DNA of 64,000 nucleotides from Lysobacterales bacterium (GTDB lineage: Bacteria; Pseudomonadota; Gammaproteobacteria; Xanthomonadales; SZUA-36). The stretch's first letter is position 1, and the number at the start of each line of letters is the position of its first letter. Both the position numbers and the translations under genes were made by a program. Location of the stretch: contig JABAAB010000064.1 of NCBI GenBank assembly GCA_014238945.1, positions 124,001-188,000 of the forward strand. Direction: 5' to 3'. Under the pieces are notes generated by a model. It made no database searches, had not been told where the DNA came from, and saw only the letters and a program-made list of their open reading frames with translations. Shown in pieces: positions 51,627 to 60,795 of this stretch.

Positions 51627-52277
51627 ATGAAAATCCACCAGTTATTTTCAGTTCCTCTAATAGAATTCAAGCATCCGGATGCAAGCAATTTGTGTACGCA
51701 GCTGTTACCTTTTCTACTGGCTCGTGAAACAGACCAGTATCGGGATGACGTCGTTCGCGATACGCAAACGGGAGCATTATTTGAGAGCCGTTTTGACCTT
51801 TTCTATTGGAAAGACGCTGAGATTCAGCCCCTGGTAAAATTTGTCCACGGCTCTTTGGCCCGGATTGTGGCTGACTTGAATCGTTATGATGCGAAACAGA
51901 TGAATGCACTGCGGTTCAATTATCACGCCTGGTTTCATGTAACACGCAAAGGCGGCTTTCAGTCCATGCACAACCACCCCAATGCCAGTTGGTCCGGTAT
52001 ATTCTGTGTCGATCCGGGCAAACCGGAATCGGACCCGCGTGAAGGCAAGGTTCGTTTATATGATCCGCGGGTGAATGCCAATATGTACATGGACCCCGGT
52101 TGTCAAAATCTGCAGAGCCCCTATGATTTTGGCAGTATGGAGATTCAGCACGAAGCCGGAAAGTTGTGGGTATTCCCTTCTTATCTGATGCATGAGATTT
52201 TCCCATACCATGGGGATAAACCGCGTGTGGTGGTCGCATTTAACTGTTGGTTGACAGCAACCGCCGGTCGTACCTAA
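51627..52277 (+). CDS. Putative 2OG-Fe(II) oxygenase (TIGR02466-like)
   Basis: About 216 residues starting MKIHQLFSVPLIEF, with the cupin-like fold of the 2-oxoglutarate/Fe(II) family. Likely iron ligands are His in MHNHPNASWSG and the distal His in LWVFPSYLMHEIFPYHG; Arg in KPRVVVAFNCW would bind 2-oxoglutarate. The family is abundant in marine bacteria and its substrates are unknown. ATG 51627 is chosen, with ATG 51621 possible; both follow a terminator and have no clear ribosome binding site. Association with TonB receptors is common for this oxygenase superfamily. It is convergent with the GTPase genes, 8 bp apart. Confidence 0.8.
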   Translation: MKIHQLFSVPLIEFKHPDASNLCTQLLPFLLARETDQYRDDVVRDTQTGALFESRFDLFYWKDAEIQPLVKFVHGSLARIVADLNRYDAKQMNALRFNYHAWFHVTRKGGFQSMHNHPNASWSGIFCVDPGKPESDPREGKVRLYDPRVNANMYMDPGCQNLQSPYDFGSMEIQHEAGKLWVFPSYLMHEIFPYHGDKPRVVVAFNCWLTATAGRT

Positions 52278-52285
52278 GCAACTAC

Positions 52286-53638
52286 TCAGGCAGTACCCCT
52301 TTTGAGTCTGCTAATAATGTCTGAACGGGCTGATAAAAGTATTGAATCCCGGTCCAGAGAGTCGAGTATCTCCCCGATGGTATCCCTTGGGCCCTCGTTA
52401 CCCCATGACTTACCCTTGGCAAACCAGGATTCTGCTGCAATACCGGTGACATAGGTTGAATACCAGGCCAACGTTCCCTGTGCGCCGGCGGTGATTGCGG
52501 TGGACATTCCTGCACTAACCGTCTTGAGGGCAGCAGAGACCATGTTTACACCCCAATACGCCCCCATCAGCAGCAACAGTTGTGCTGAAATGGTTAAAAG
52601 TAATTTGCTGGCTTCGCGTTTGGACAGCTGAAAGCCGTAGACATTGCCGAGGTGAATGACCATGGCAACATCGGTACCGGCAGCGGCAAGCAAATCTGCT
52701 ACTGGAACCGGGTTGACCGCCACAACTATCCCCTTGGCGAGACAGTAATTCCTGATCACCTGTTCCGCCACAGCTTTGCGGGCAATAACCATTTTCTTCG
52801 CAATCCGACTGTCCAGTTCGGAAGTGAACAACGCCGCATTCAGCGCAGCCAGTGTCTTTCCTTCCTTTTCAAGAATGTCCCATAATCGACACTGCAACAT
52901 TTGAATGTCCGGATTGCGATGGCGTTCTCCTGGATGTTCGTTTCCCCGTTCATCAATTCGTAGTACCGATTCCGGTCTGGGATCGGCACTGGCGGAGAAG
53001 ACATTGGCAGGGTCAAGAAATTGGGTGCACCGATCGCGTAGATGAGCAAGCAGTGAGTCGAGTTCAGATTGACTGTAGCGGTCCGCCTTGTTCAATACCA
53101 TCAACATGGGCTGTCTGCCATCGGCGAGGCCGCGGGCGGCTTCAAATTCGGTTTCTGTCAGGTCTCCGTCGCAGACCAATAAAACGATATCAGATGACCC
53201 TGCCACGGACCTTGCCAGTTCCTCACGAGCCTCACCATCCAGTTCATCTATACCCGGTGTATCGATCAGTACAACATGCCCGGAATTCACGAAGTCCCAG
53301 TTACTGCGCTGTTGTCTGCTGGTCTCTCCATGTAAAGGGCTGGTCGAAAAGACCGCTTTGCCGAGCAATGCATTTAGCAGGGACGATTTCCCGGTTCCGA
53401 CACGACCAAATACGGCAATGTGAATTTCCTCTTTCTGAAGTTTTTCGGAGATTTCTTCCATCTCCTCAAATTCCCGGAATAACTCCTGTCGTACCGCAGC
53501 GGGTACAGCTGTATCTTCCAGCAAGGTCTGGATTTGGAGATTTGCATTGAGCAGATGCTGTTCAGGTTTTTTTGCCGCTGCTTTTTTCCGCCAGGGCAAT
53601 TTTTGCAAAGCGGAACGCACCGGCTTGAAGATTCTCAT
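52286..53638 (-). CDS. Membrane-associated Era-like GTPase, DUF697-type, copy 2
   Basis: A 450-residue GTPase. Motifs in order are G1 FGRVGTGKSSLLNALLG, G3 LIDTPGIDE, G4 VLNKADRYS and a G5-like VFSASADP. The C-terminal part (about residues 290-400) has hydrophobic helices (VAVNPVPVADLLAAAGTDV and LLLTISAQLLLLMGAYWG) that match DUF697-type membrane regions. The start, with GAGGAG seven bases upstream, lies inside the end of the other GTPase gene, giving a 77-bp overlap and tight coupling. The function is unknown; relatives are linked to envelope homeostasis or membrane remodelling. Confidence 0.85.
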   Translation of the reverse strand: MRIFKPVRSALQKLPWRKKAAAKKPEQHLLNANLQIQTLLEDTAVPAAVRQELFREFEEMEEISEKLQKEEIHIAVFGRVGTGKSSLLNALLGKAVFSTSPLHGETSRQQRSNWDFVNSGHVVLIDTPGIDELDGEAREELARSVAGSSDIVLLVCDGDLTETEFEAARGLADGRQPMLMVLNKADRYSQSELDSLLAHLRDRCTQFLDPANVFSASADPRPESVLRIDERGNEHPGERHRNPDIQMLQCRLWDILEKEGKTLAALNAALFTSELDSRIAKKMVIARKAVAEQVIRNYCLAKGIVVAVNPVPVADLLAAAGTDVAMVIHLGNVYGFQLSKREASKLLLTISAQLLLLMGAYWGVNMVSAALKTVSAGMSTAITAGAQGTLAWYSTYVTGIAAESWFAKGKSWGNEGPRDTIGEILDSLDRDSILLSARSDIISRLKRGTA

Positions 53639-55025
53639 TCATGAACTCCTCGAATGCTGCGGCAGCTGGGTAAGGGCGTAATTCACCCCTGCTGGCAAGG
53701 GTTTGAGCGGCGGCACGACCCAGGCTGTCGAAAATCATGCCATAGGCGACAGCGTGGACCAGTCCACCGGTCAATGTACCGACCCCTGGAAATGCCTTTA
53801 GTGCATTTCCAGTAATGGCGAGTGTGATCGCAGTCATTCGTTTTACCCGCCCGCCGGCCAGTCGGATAAAAGATTCGATCTCCACGTCCTTTACGGATAC
53901 CTCATACAGCTTGCACAATTCCTGAATCAGTCGGGTGGCAAGTATTCCCTGGATGAGCAGGTCGGAACCTGGTGCAACGGCCGCGAGTGCACCGATGACG
54001 GCACGACCAGAATAGGATTGAACCAACTCGACCGAGCGTTGTTCCCGGTGCGTGATCTTTGCCTCCTCCAGCTTCTCCGCTGCCAACAGCAAGATCGCGG
54101 TATCACGCAGTTGCTCCATCAACCCGGCATTACCGTCAAGATGTCGTTGCAGGGCATTGCGGAGCGGTTCAATGTTACTCTTCCGGCTTCTTTCAATGGT
54201 CTCTTCGCTGCCGTCATTGAGTAGTCTTATGACCTCTTCACGTCCACCTGTCTGGATGAAGACAATATCCCTGCGCTTGATTCCGGTCTGTTGCGATATA
54301 TTGGCAGCAATGGATTCCGCCTCCGGTTGTGAATACTGATCCATCTTGTTCAATGCAACGATGAGTGGCTTGTGGATTGCAAGAAGATGATCCAGTTGTT
54401 CCATCTGGCTACGGGTGATATCAGTATCGCAAAGAAAAACCACCAGGTGGGCCCGACGTGCCTCCTCGAGGATGCCAGCATCGTTGTCCAGGCTAAATCC
54501 CGGCAGATCGGTAATTGTGACGCTGTCACCTGCGTTTGAGTGCCAACGATAGTGGGTTGTGTCCCGGGTTGTGCCGCCCCTGGGGTCTGAGTCTATATCG
54601 GCCCCGGGCAGCAAAGCCTTGACCAGGCTGCTCTTGCCGGTACTGATTTCACCAAATACGGCAATAAAAACCTCGCCACTTTTCTTGCGACGTTGCTGTT
54701 CCCTGATTTCTTCAATGGCGGCGGTGACATCCACCCCCACCGAAGCAGATTCCACCAACTCTTCCTGCAAAGACAGCACGTCGGGGGGGCTTTGCGTGTC
54801 TGTTGATTCTCCTTTAGCGGGCTTTAGCAATCGCCATGAGAGCCAAATGGTGGCACTGGAAATCAGTAACAATATCAGCGTATATGACACTTGAACCCAC
54901 AATGGGGCCTCTCTCAGTCGTTGCCACACGGACAAGGCTGTGTCAGTGGCCAGCAACAACAGGAACAATGTAACAACTGCCAGTAGCAATACCGCAATTA
55001 ACAACAGTAGTCGTACGTGCATCAT
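53562..55025 (-). CDS. Membrane-associated GTPase, DUF697-type, copy 1
   Basis: A 487-residue protein with two N-terminal membrane helices (about residues 5-27 and 43-63). The GTPase domain has G1 FGEISTGKSSLVKALL, G3 ITDLPGFS and G4 VALNKMDQYSQ. A C-terminal region with AVIGALAAVAPGSDLLIQGI and ITGNALKAFPGVGTLTGG corresponds to the DUF697-like hydrophobic part. It resembles copy 2 in layout and spacing of motifs but differs in having the N-terminal anchor. The start codons ATGATG follow AGGGAG, which is buried in a possible hairpin. It lies 173 bp downstream of hemE on the same strand. Confidence 0.85.
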   Translation of the reverse strand: MMHVRLLLLIAVLLLAVVTLFLLLLATDTALSVWQRLREAPLWVQVSYTLILLLISSATIWLSWRLLKPAKGESTDTQSPPDVLSLQEELVESASVGVDVTAAIEEIREQQRRKKSGEVFIAVFGEISTGKSSLVKALLPGADIDSDPRGGTTRDTTHYRWHSNAGDSVTITDLPGFSLDNDAGILEEARRAHLVVFLCDTDITRSQMEQLDHLLAIHKPLIVALNKMDQYSQPEAESIAANISQQTGIKRRDIVFIQTGGREEVIRLLNDGSEETIERSRKSNIEPLRNALQRHLDGNAGLMEQLRDTAILLLAAEKLEEAKITHREQRSVELVQSYSGRAVIGALAAVAPGSDLLIQGILATRLIQELCKLYEVSVKDVEIESFIRLAGGRVKRMTAITLAITGNALKAFPGVGTLTGGLVHAVAYGMIFDSLGRAAAQTLASRGELRPYPAAAAFEEFMNENLQAGAFRFAKIALAEKSSGKKT

Positions 55026-55028
55026 GAT

Positions 55029-55055
55029 CTCCCTGATTCAGATTATTTTAGGGAG
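55029..55055 (-). promoter_or_regulatory. Hairpin sequestering the ribosome binding site of GTPase copy 1
   Basis: On the minus strand CTCCCT (55055-55050) can pair with AGGGAG (55034-55029) across a 15-base AU-rich loop. AGGGAG is the ribosome binding site, three bases before the first and six before the second ATG. Pairing would reduce translation of both coupled GTPases. Confidence 0.45.
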
Positions 55056-55198
55056 GCTGTCAGCTGCGGGCCAGTGACGAAAGTATGGCGTATGCCAGGA
55101 TTCGGGTTTCTGTATTTTCAAAGAGGGATAGATTTGGACCTGCAGATTCAGCACTCAATGCGTAAAGAAATGAATATACAGTGACCATGAATAAAGGC

Positions 55199-56269
55199 TT
55201 ACGACTGGTGCCATGCTTGACTGTGTTGCCTCACGCTTTCAACCAGTATGGACATATGATTGGGGTCAACCTCCGGTGTAATACCATGACCCAGATTAAA
55301 TACATGGCCTGTGCCTTGACCATAACTGGCGAGGGTCGCCTCTACCTGGTTCTCAATTGTCCGGGGATCGGTCAACATAATGGCCGGGTCGAGATTTCCC
55401 TGCAGGGCAACCCGGTGACCAACCCTGGATCGAGCCTCATTCAGTGATATGGTCCAGTCCACACCCAATCCATCGCAACCGGTATCTGCCAAAGCCTCAA
55501 GATGTGAATTGCAGCCCTTACAAAACAGTACCACGGGAATGTCATGACCATCATGGGATCGTTTCAGTCCGGAAACGATTTTCTCCAGGTAATGCAAGGA
55601 AAAACTGAGAAACTTATCCGGTGCCAGTACACCCCCCCAGGTATCGAAAATCTGCACCGCCTGGACACCGCTTTCAATTTGTGCGTTGAGGTAATCAATC
55701 ACGGAATCCGCGAGCAGATCAAGCAACCGGTGTGCCGTTTCCGGTTGGGAATAGAGCATGCTCTTGATCTTGGAAAAGGTTTTGCTGGATCCTCCTTCAA
55801 CCATGTAGGTAGCCAGGGTCCATGGACTCCCGCTGAATCCAATCAGGGGCACTTCTCCATTGAGTTCTCTACGTATCCTGACCACGGCTTGCATGACATA
55901 GGCCAATGATCCGGAAGGATCTGGTCGTCGTAATCGGGCAACGTCGGACGAAGAGGTGATGACCCGTTCAAACCTTGGGCCTTCCCCCTGTGAAAAATGA
56001 AGCCCGAGGCCCATCGCATCGGGGATGGTCAGAATGTCAGAGAACAGGATTGCAGCGTCCAGGGGAAATCTGCGCAACGGTTGCAGGGTAACCTCACATG
56101 CCAGTTCCGGATTTGTGCACAGACTCATAAAACTACCGGCCTCAGCGCGTAGTTGTCGATACTCGGGCAGATACCGACCGGCCTGGCGCATTACCCAAAT
56201 GGGCGTTCGTTCGGTTGGCTGTCGTAACAGAGCCCTGATGTAGAGGTCATTTTTCAAATTGAAATTCAT
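55199..56269 (-). CDS. hemE: Uroporphyrinogen decarboxylase
   Basis: Decarboxylates uroporphyrinogen III to coproporphyrinogen III in heme synthesis. The N-terminal signature [16 protein letters not shown] and the catalytic-site block [17 protein letters not shown] are intact, as is [17 protein letters not shown]. The 356 residues are the usual length. ATG 56269 lies 11 bp after the aroB stop; TTG 56284, which overlaps that stop, is an alternative that would couple the genes tightly. aroK-aroB-hemE form one minus-strand operon. Confidence 0.97.
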   Translation of the reverse strand: MNFNLKNDLYIRALLRQPTERTPIWVMRQAGRYLPEYRQLRAEAGSFMSLCTNPELACEVTLQPLRRFPLDAAILFSDILTIPDAMGLGLHFSQGEGPRFERVITSSSDVARLRRPDPSGSLAYVMQAVVRIRRELNGEVPLIGFSGSPWTLATYMVEGGSSKTFSKIKSMLYSQPETAHRLLDLLADSVIDYLNAQIESGVQAVQIFDTWGGVLAPDKFLSFSLHYLEKIVSGLKRSHDGHDIPVVLFCKGCNSHLEALADTGCDGLGVDWTISLNEARSRVGHRVALQGNLDPAIMLTDPRTIENQVEATLASYGQGTGHVFNLGHGITPEVDPNHMSILVESVRQHSQAWHQS

Positions 56270-56280
56270 TTTTTGTAGAT

Positions 56281-57378
56281 TCAAAATGTTTGTGCGGGAT
56301 TCGACTGACTGCTTCGAATGGCTGTCTGGATTTGTTGCCTGTCCGTTGTGCTGTCGACAAACCCGATGCCGGGTTCTCGTACGAGAACCAGCCTGATTGA
56401 CCCCGACAAGGTTTTTTTATCCAGTTTCATTACATCAATAAAATCATTGGCATGCAGGTTTTCTGGCACATCCAGTGGCAGTTTGAATCGGTCCAGCAAT
56501 ACACCCAGTCGCTCGCTGAATCCGGACTTGCACAGACCGCGTTGTTCACTGAGTCTGCTGGCCACCATCATTCCAATGGCCACGGCTTCCCCATGCAGAA
56601 ATTGCTCATAGCCGGTCAGGGTTTCCAATGCATGTGCAAAACTGTGACCAAAATTAAGCAAGGCGCGGATACCTTGTTCACGCTCGTCGCGTGTCACGAC
56701 TTTTGCCTTGTTTGAGACACTGCGTTCTATCATTGTTGCCAACTTTTCCGGCTCCCTGTCAGCTATATCATCACAGTGTTGCTCAAGCCACCGCAGGAAA
56801 CCGGCATCACGAATTGCCGCAATCTTGACGACCTCTGCCAATCCAGCCGAAAATTCGCGGTCGGGCAGGGTTTTCAGAGTATTTATGTCGATCAGCACAG
56901 ATCTTGGTTGGTGAAATGAACCAATCAGGTTTTTACCCAGAAGGTGATTTATTCCGGTTTTACCACCCACCGAGGCATCCACCTGTGCCAGCAGGCTGGT
57001 TGGTATTTGAATGAAACTTATACCCCGCATATAGCTCGCCGCTGCGAAGCCGCCCATGTCACCGATCACCCCTCCGCCCAGCGTCACTACACAGGCGTCA
57101 CGTGTAGCCTGGATATCGACCAACTTGTCGATGATCCTTAACCAGTATTGGCTGTTCTTGAATTTCTCACCGTCGGGTAGTACCAGGCTGTGGATTTCAG
57201 CATCCCCTAAGGATTTGACCAGTGCCGGCAGGTACAGGGGGGCGACTGTCTCATTGCTGACAATCAGTGTTTTTGTGCCTTTTGACATCTTGAGAGCCGG
57301 ATGTTGATTGCCCAGCATTCCCGAACCGATTAACACCTCGTAACTGCGTTCCGCCAGGTCGATACTAACCGTCTGCAT
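56281..57378 (-). CDS. aroB: 3-Dehydroquinate synthase
   Basis: The second shikimate-pathway enzyme, NAD- and zinc-dependent. Motifs are [48 protein letters not shown] and the zinc His in [15 protein letters not shown] 57378 ([10 protein letters not shown]) gives the normal 365 residues and overlaps the end of aroK by 14 bp. The frame runs further upstream into aroK but family members start here. Confidence 0.97.
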   Translation of the reverse strand: MQTVSIDLAERSYEVLIGSGMLGNQHPALKMSKGTKTLIVSNETVAPLYLPALVKSLGDAEIHSLVLPDGEKFKNSQYWLRIIDKLVDIQATRDACVVTLGGGVIGDMGGFAAASYMRGISFIQIPTSLLAQVDASVGGKTGINHLLGKNLIGSFHQPRSVLIDINTLKTLPDREFSAGLAEVVKIAAIRDAGFLRWLEQHCDDIADREPEKLATMIERSVSNKAKVVTRDEREQGIRALLNFGHSFAHALETLTGYEQFLHGEAVAIGMMVASRLSEQRGLCKSGFSERLGVLLDRFKLPLDVPENLHANDFIDVMKLDKKTLSGSIRLVLVREPGIGFVDSTTDRQQIQTAIRSSQSNPAQTF

Positions 57379-57919
57379 TTGATGGCCCTGAATTGAAGTG
57401 GTCAAGTATGGCTGAAGCAATCGCTTTCGCTGCCAGATAGACACCTTGATCACTGGTGTCAAATGTCAGGTCAGCGGTGGCAGCGTATAGTGGATTACGT
57501 ACTTCAGCAAGGCTTTGCAGACGTTTTTTCTTGTCATCTGCCTGTAGAAGCGGGCGAGTTTTGTCCTGGCTGAGTCGTATGAGTTGATTGTCTATACTGG
57601 TTCTCAGATAGACAACACAACCTCTGCTCCTGAGTATCCGGCGGTTTTCATTCTCACAAACCACCCCCCCGCCAGTTGATATCAGAGAGGCTTTTTTTCT
57701 GGAGAGTTCCTTGAGTAGTCGTGTTTCCCTCAGACGGAATCCTGCTTCGCCTTCAATATCAAATATCAGATTGACACTGGCACCGGTCTGACGCTCAAGC
57801 TCCTGATCACAGTCATAAAAATCAAGATTCAATATCCTGGACACACGTTTCCCGATGGTGGTTTTTCCGGATCCCATCGGTCCAATCAAGAAAATATTTG
57901 TATGCAGGGAATTTATCAT
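57365..57919 (-). CDS. aroK: Shikimate kinase
   Basis: Phosphorylates shikimate at O3. The 184-residue protein has Walker A LIGPMGSGKTTIG, the shikimate-binding DCDQELERQTG and the STGGGVV loop. ATG 57919 (MINSLHTNIF) has GGA five bases upstream; the longer frame to 58000 is not needed. In most Gammaproteobacteria aroK follows pilQ, but here its upstream neighbour is the divergent xrtH. Confidence 0.96.
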   Translation of the reverse strand: MINSLHTNIFLIGPMGSGKTTIGKRVSRILNLDFYDCDQELERQTGASVNLIFDIEGEAGFRLRETRLLKELSRKKASLISTGGGVVCENENRRILRSRGCVVYLRTSIDNQLIRLSQDKTRPLLQADDKKKRLQSLAEVRNPLYAATADLTFDTSDQGVYLAAKAIASAILDHFNSGPSNADG

Positions 57920-58008
57920 GTTCCAGTTGATCAAATTACGGCGTGCAAGCAGCCATGGCTTTGGGTACCATTGCACCGATACGGCAACATTGAGTGGCAA
58001 CAGGCGTT

Positions 58009-58524
58009 ATGCTTCGATTTTTTATCATTTTTTCAGTTCTGCTCGTCGGGCTGTTTACACTTGAGATTCTACAGCCGGCAGAAAAGTACGTCATCCTCCC
58101 ATTTACTTCATTGATCGCTGACATCAGCGTGTGGATTGTGCAGGTATTTGACGATAATGTCGTGGCCACCGGAAACGTGATCCGTGACAGAGTTTCCGGC
58201 TTCGGGGTGCGTATCGAGAGGGGGTGTAACGGTCTGGAGGCGGTCATTATCCTGTTTGCAGCGATTTTTGCATTTCCGTCACCACTCAAAAATAAGCTAA
58301 TCGGATTTATCGCGGGCTTTTTCGCGATTCAGATACTTAACCTCGTGAGGATTATAAGCCTTTATTACCTGGGTCAATGGAATTACACGGCATTTGAGTG
58401 GTTTCACCTCTACCTCTGGCAGGCATTGATCATACTGGACGCCTTGGTGGTCTGGTTGATCTGGCTCAAAACCCTTCCTGTACCCAGTATTCCCCCTGAT
58501 GTTTCGGAGCCGGAGCCTGCGTAA
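58009..58524 (+). CDS. xrtH: Exosortase H (XrtH)
   Basis: An integral-membrane cysteine protease/transpeptidase-like enzyme of the exosortase family, about 171 residues with five or six helices. The catalytic triad is visible: Cys73 in RGCNGLEA, Arg114 in LNLVRIISLYYLG and His133 in FEWFHLYLWQ. These blocks match exosortase H, the short form associated with IPTLxxWG-CTERM substrates. The enzyme would cut near the C-terminal motif and allow attachment or surface sorting. ATG 58009 is chosen over GTG 57994. The stop overlaps the next ATG by one base (TAATG). No CTERM substrate lies in this window. Confidence 0.92.
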   Translation: MLRFFIIFSVLLVGLFTLEILQPAEKYVILPFTSLIADISVWIVQVFDDNVVATGNVIRDRVSGFGVRIERGCNGLEAVIILFAAIFAFPSPLKNKLIGFIAGFFAIQILNLVRIISLYYLGQWNYTAFEWFHLYLWQALIILDALVVWLIWLKTLPVPSIPPDVSEPEPA

Positions 58525-59378
58525 TGCGGGTTCTGATTGCCGGTTGTGGTGATGTCGGGAGTGTTCTTGCCACCAGGTTGAAGTGCCAGGGACACCGGGT
58601 ATTCGGACTAAAACGCGATACATCGACACTTCCGGCTGGTGTAGAGGCCGTCCAGGCTGATCTTACCCAGGTCGTAACTCTGACCAACCTCCCCACTGAA
58701 ATTGACCGACTGATATTCATGCCAACCCCGGCATGCCGGAATGAAGCAGGGTACAGGGACATATTCATCAATGGCTGGACCAATTTGTGGGAGAGCCTGG
58801 AGCAAAAACCGGTACGAACACTCCTTGTTTCCAGCACGGCAGTGTTTGCCCAGTCAGATGGAAGTTTGGTCAATGAAGAATCCCAGACCGCTCCAGTACG
58901 GTTTAATGGCAGAGTACTGTTGGACATGGAGCGCCAGGCAGCAGGCTGCACCGGGCAACTGGTCATAGTCAGGTTGTCGGGCATATACGGGCCGGGGCGG
59001 GAGAGGTTGATCGAACTGGCCGCAACTGAAGGTGTTGAAACACAGCAATCGCCACCATTTTTTACCAACCGGATTCACCGGGACGATGCCGCTTCCGCAT
59101 TGATGCACATCATGATGATTAATCAACCGGACAAGATTTACCTGGTCTCAGATAACCGGCCGGCACCTCGCTATGAAGTGCTTGATTGGTTGGCCAGGGA
59201 ACTGGGGATGATCGCTCCGAAAGGACTATTAATGGATCAAGCATCTCGAGGCAAAAGAGTGGATAATTTGAAGTTACGTCAAAGCGGATTCCGTTTGAAA
59301 TATCCAGATTACCAGGCAGGATATGGTTCGGTACTGGCAATAAGAAAAGATGAGGAAGCTACCAACCGCGGCAATTAA
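58524..59378 (+). CDS. NAD(P)-dependent SDR/epimerase-like protein
   Basis: A 284-residue extended-SDR-like protein related to YeeZ. The nucleotide-binding loop is LIAGCGDVGSVLATRL near the N terminus, TLLVSSTAVFAQ carries the Ser region and VRLSGIYGPGRERL follows. The usual YxxxK catalytic pair is not obvious, so true epimerase activity is doubtful. It is translationally coupled to xrtH, which suggests a shared transcript; whether it acts in the sorting pathway is unknown. Confidence 0.8.
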   Translation: MRVLIAGCGDVGSVLATRLKCQGHRVFGLKRDTSTLPAGVEAVQADLTQVVTLTNLPTEIDRLIFMPTPACRNEAGYRDIFINGWTNLWESLEQKPVRTLLVSSTAVFAQSDGSLVNEESQTAPVRFNGRVLLDMERQAAGCTGQLVIVRLSGIYGPGRERLIELAATEGVETQQSPPFFTNRIHRDDAASALMHIMMINQPDKIYLVSDNRPAPRYEVLDWLARELGMIAPKGLLMDQASRGKRVDNLKLRQSGFRLKYPDYQAGYGSVLAIRKDEEATNRGN

Positions 59379-59424
59379 ACGGCTTAAACAAGACTTGCGT
59401 TCAGCAATAGCGACCGGGGGTTTA

Positions 59425-59961
59425 TCACCATCCCATTAGCAGCAACAGGAAACGCAATGCGATAAGAGCAAATAATGGTGAAAGATCAACACCTCCCATA
59501 GGTGGTATTAATCTGGAGAAAGGTCGCAGTACAGGCGCTGTCAACTGGTATATCAGAGGTATCAATGGGTGCCGGAGGCTGCTCCCCACCCAGCTTAGAA
59601 TCACCCTGACAATAATAAGCACAAAGTACGTCATCAACAGTAAAACCAGCAACTTTCGGACCGCGTAGAGCAGGATAAATTGCAGTTGGAAATCGGCACC
59701 GGCAATTTGACCGATGATAAGCAGTTGGATGAGTTCCAGTAGCAGCATGGCTACAACCGCTGCCGTATCGAGTTTACCGATGGATGGGATGACACGCCGC
59801 AGAGGAATCAGTACCGGATTGGTTACCTTGATCAGGAATTGACACAGTGGATTATAAAAATCTGCTTTGACCCATTGCAGCAGCAAGCGTAGCAGGATGG
59901 CTGTGATAAACAGGTCGGTCAGGGTTGTTATCAGGTAGATCAGTGCTGCAGAGGGGTTCAT
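59425..59961 (-). CDS. yggT: YggT family membrane protein
   Basis: A 178-residue membrane protein made of two YGGT repeats, each with two helices (for example AILLRLLLQWVKADFYNPLC and its later counterpart VRVILSWVGSSLRHPL). The precise role is unknown; links to osmotic response and cell division have been proposed. The ATG overlaps the proC stop by 4 bp, and it is the last gene of yggS-proC-yggT. Confidence 0.93.
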   Translation of the reverse strand: MNPSAALIYLITTLTDLFITAILLRLLLQWVKADFYNPLCQFLIKVTNPVLIPLRRVIPSIGKLDTAAVVAMLLLELIQLLIIGQIAGADFQLQFILLYAVRKLLVLLLMTYFVLIIVRVILSWVGSSLRHPLIPLIYQLTAPVLRPFSRLIPPMGGVDLSPLFALIALRFLLLLMGW

Positions 59962-60773
59962 TTTCGAATTCCGTGTGAAGCAAGTTCAATACCGCGCTGT
60001 GTTGCAGCAGCAATCGCCGTGTCCATCAGTTGCTCAAAATGACCTGAAACCAATTGCTCCAGTGCGGCCTCGGTTGTCCCGCCTTTTGTAGTCACCCGGC
60101 GGCGAAGTTCTGTCACGGTCAGATTGCTTTGCACAGCCATGGCACTGGCACCATAGGCAGTTTGCATTGCCAGGCTGGCGGAAATTTTTTCCGGTAGTCC
60201 CAGACGCGCTCCGGCTTTCTGGATCGCTTCGATCAGATAAAAGAAGTAGGCGGGCCCGCTACCTGAAACAGCGGTCACAACGTCCATCAGGTCTTCGGTG
60301 TCCACCCACACCACCTCACCGGCTGCCTGCATCAGTTCCTGAGCCATCTGTCGCTGTGGGCCAGTACAACTCTTGTGGGCGTGCAATGCGGTGATACCCA
60401 GGCCTATTCGTGCCGGAGTGTTGGGCATGGTGCGGATCACTGGAGTCCGGGAGTCCAGGCTTTCCAAAATATGACTGATGGGGATTCCGGCCACGATAGA
60501 TATTACCAACTGACCGGTTTTGACCTGATGTCCAATTTCATCCAGAACTACGGGCAAAACCTGGGGTTTGACGGCCAATACAATGGCGTCCATACCCGCT
60601 ATTGCGTCAGCGGCCATCTCGAAACAACTGACTGGCCATTTCTTTGTCAATCGGTCCCTGGCATCAGCTTCAGGGTCAGCGACTTGAATTGTCTGAGGCC
60701 TGTCTGCATTCGCGAACAGACCGCTGATCAGAGCAGTGGTCATTATTCCGCCACCAATAAAAGCAATTTTCAT
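59958..60773 (-). CDS. proC: Pyrroline-5-carboxylate reductase
   Basis: Reduces pyrroline-5-carboxylate to proline with NADPH. The N-terminal fold IAFIGGGIMTTALISGLF, VIRTMPNTPARIG and the C-terminal signature VTAVSGSGPAYFFYLIEA and TTKGGTTEAALEQL are intact. ATG 60773 with AGGA seven bases upstream gives 271 residues, the family norm. A longer frame reaches into yggS. Confidence 0.96.
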   Translation of the reverse strand: MKIAFIGGGIMTTALISGLFANADRPQTIQVADPEADARDRLTKKWPVSCFEMAADAIAGMDAIVLAVKPQVLPVVLDEIGHQVKTGQLVISIVAGIPISHILESLDSRTPVIRTMPNTPARIGLGITALHAHKSCTGPQRQMAQELMQAAGEVVWVDTEDLMDVVTAVSGSGPAYFFYLIEAIQKAGARLGLPEKISASLAMQTAYGASAMAVQSNLTVTELRRRVTTKGGTTEAALEQLVSGHFEQLMDTAIAAATQRGIELASHGIRK

Positions 60774-60795
60774 ACTGCATTCCTGTTGAAAAAAC

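Noticed and set aside
51603-51627. ATG 51603 as oxygenase start
   Set aside because: It sits within the receptor terminator hairpin, and the extra residues (MCGPFFMQ) are not family-like.
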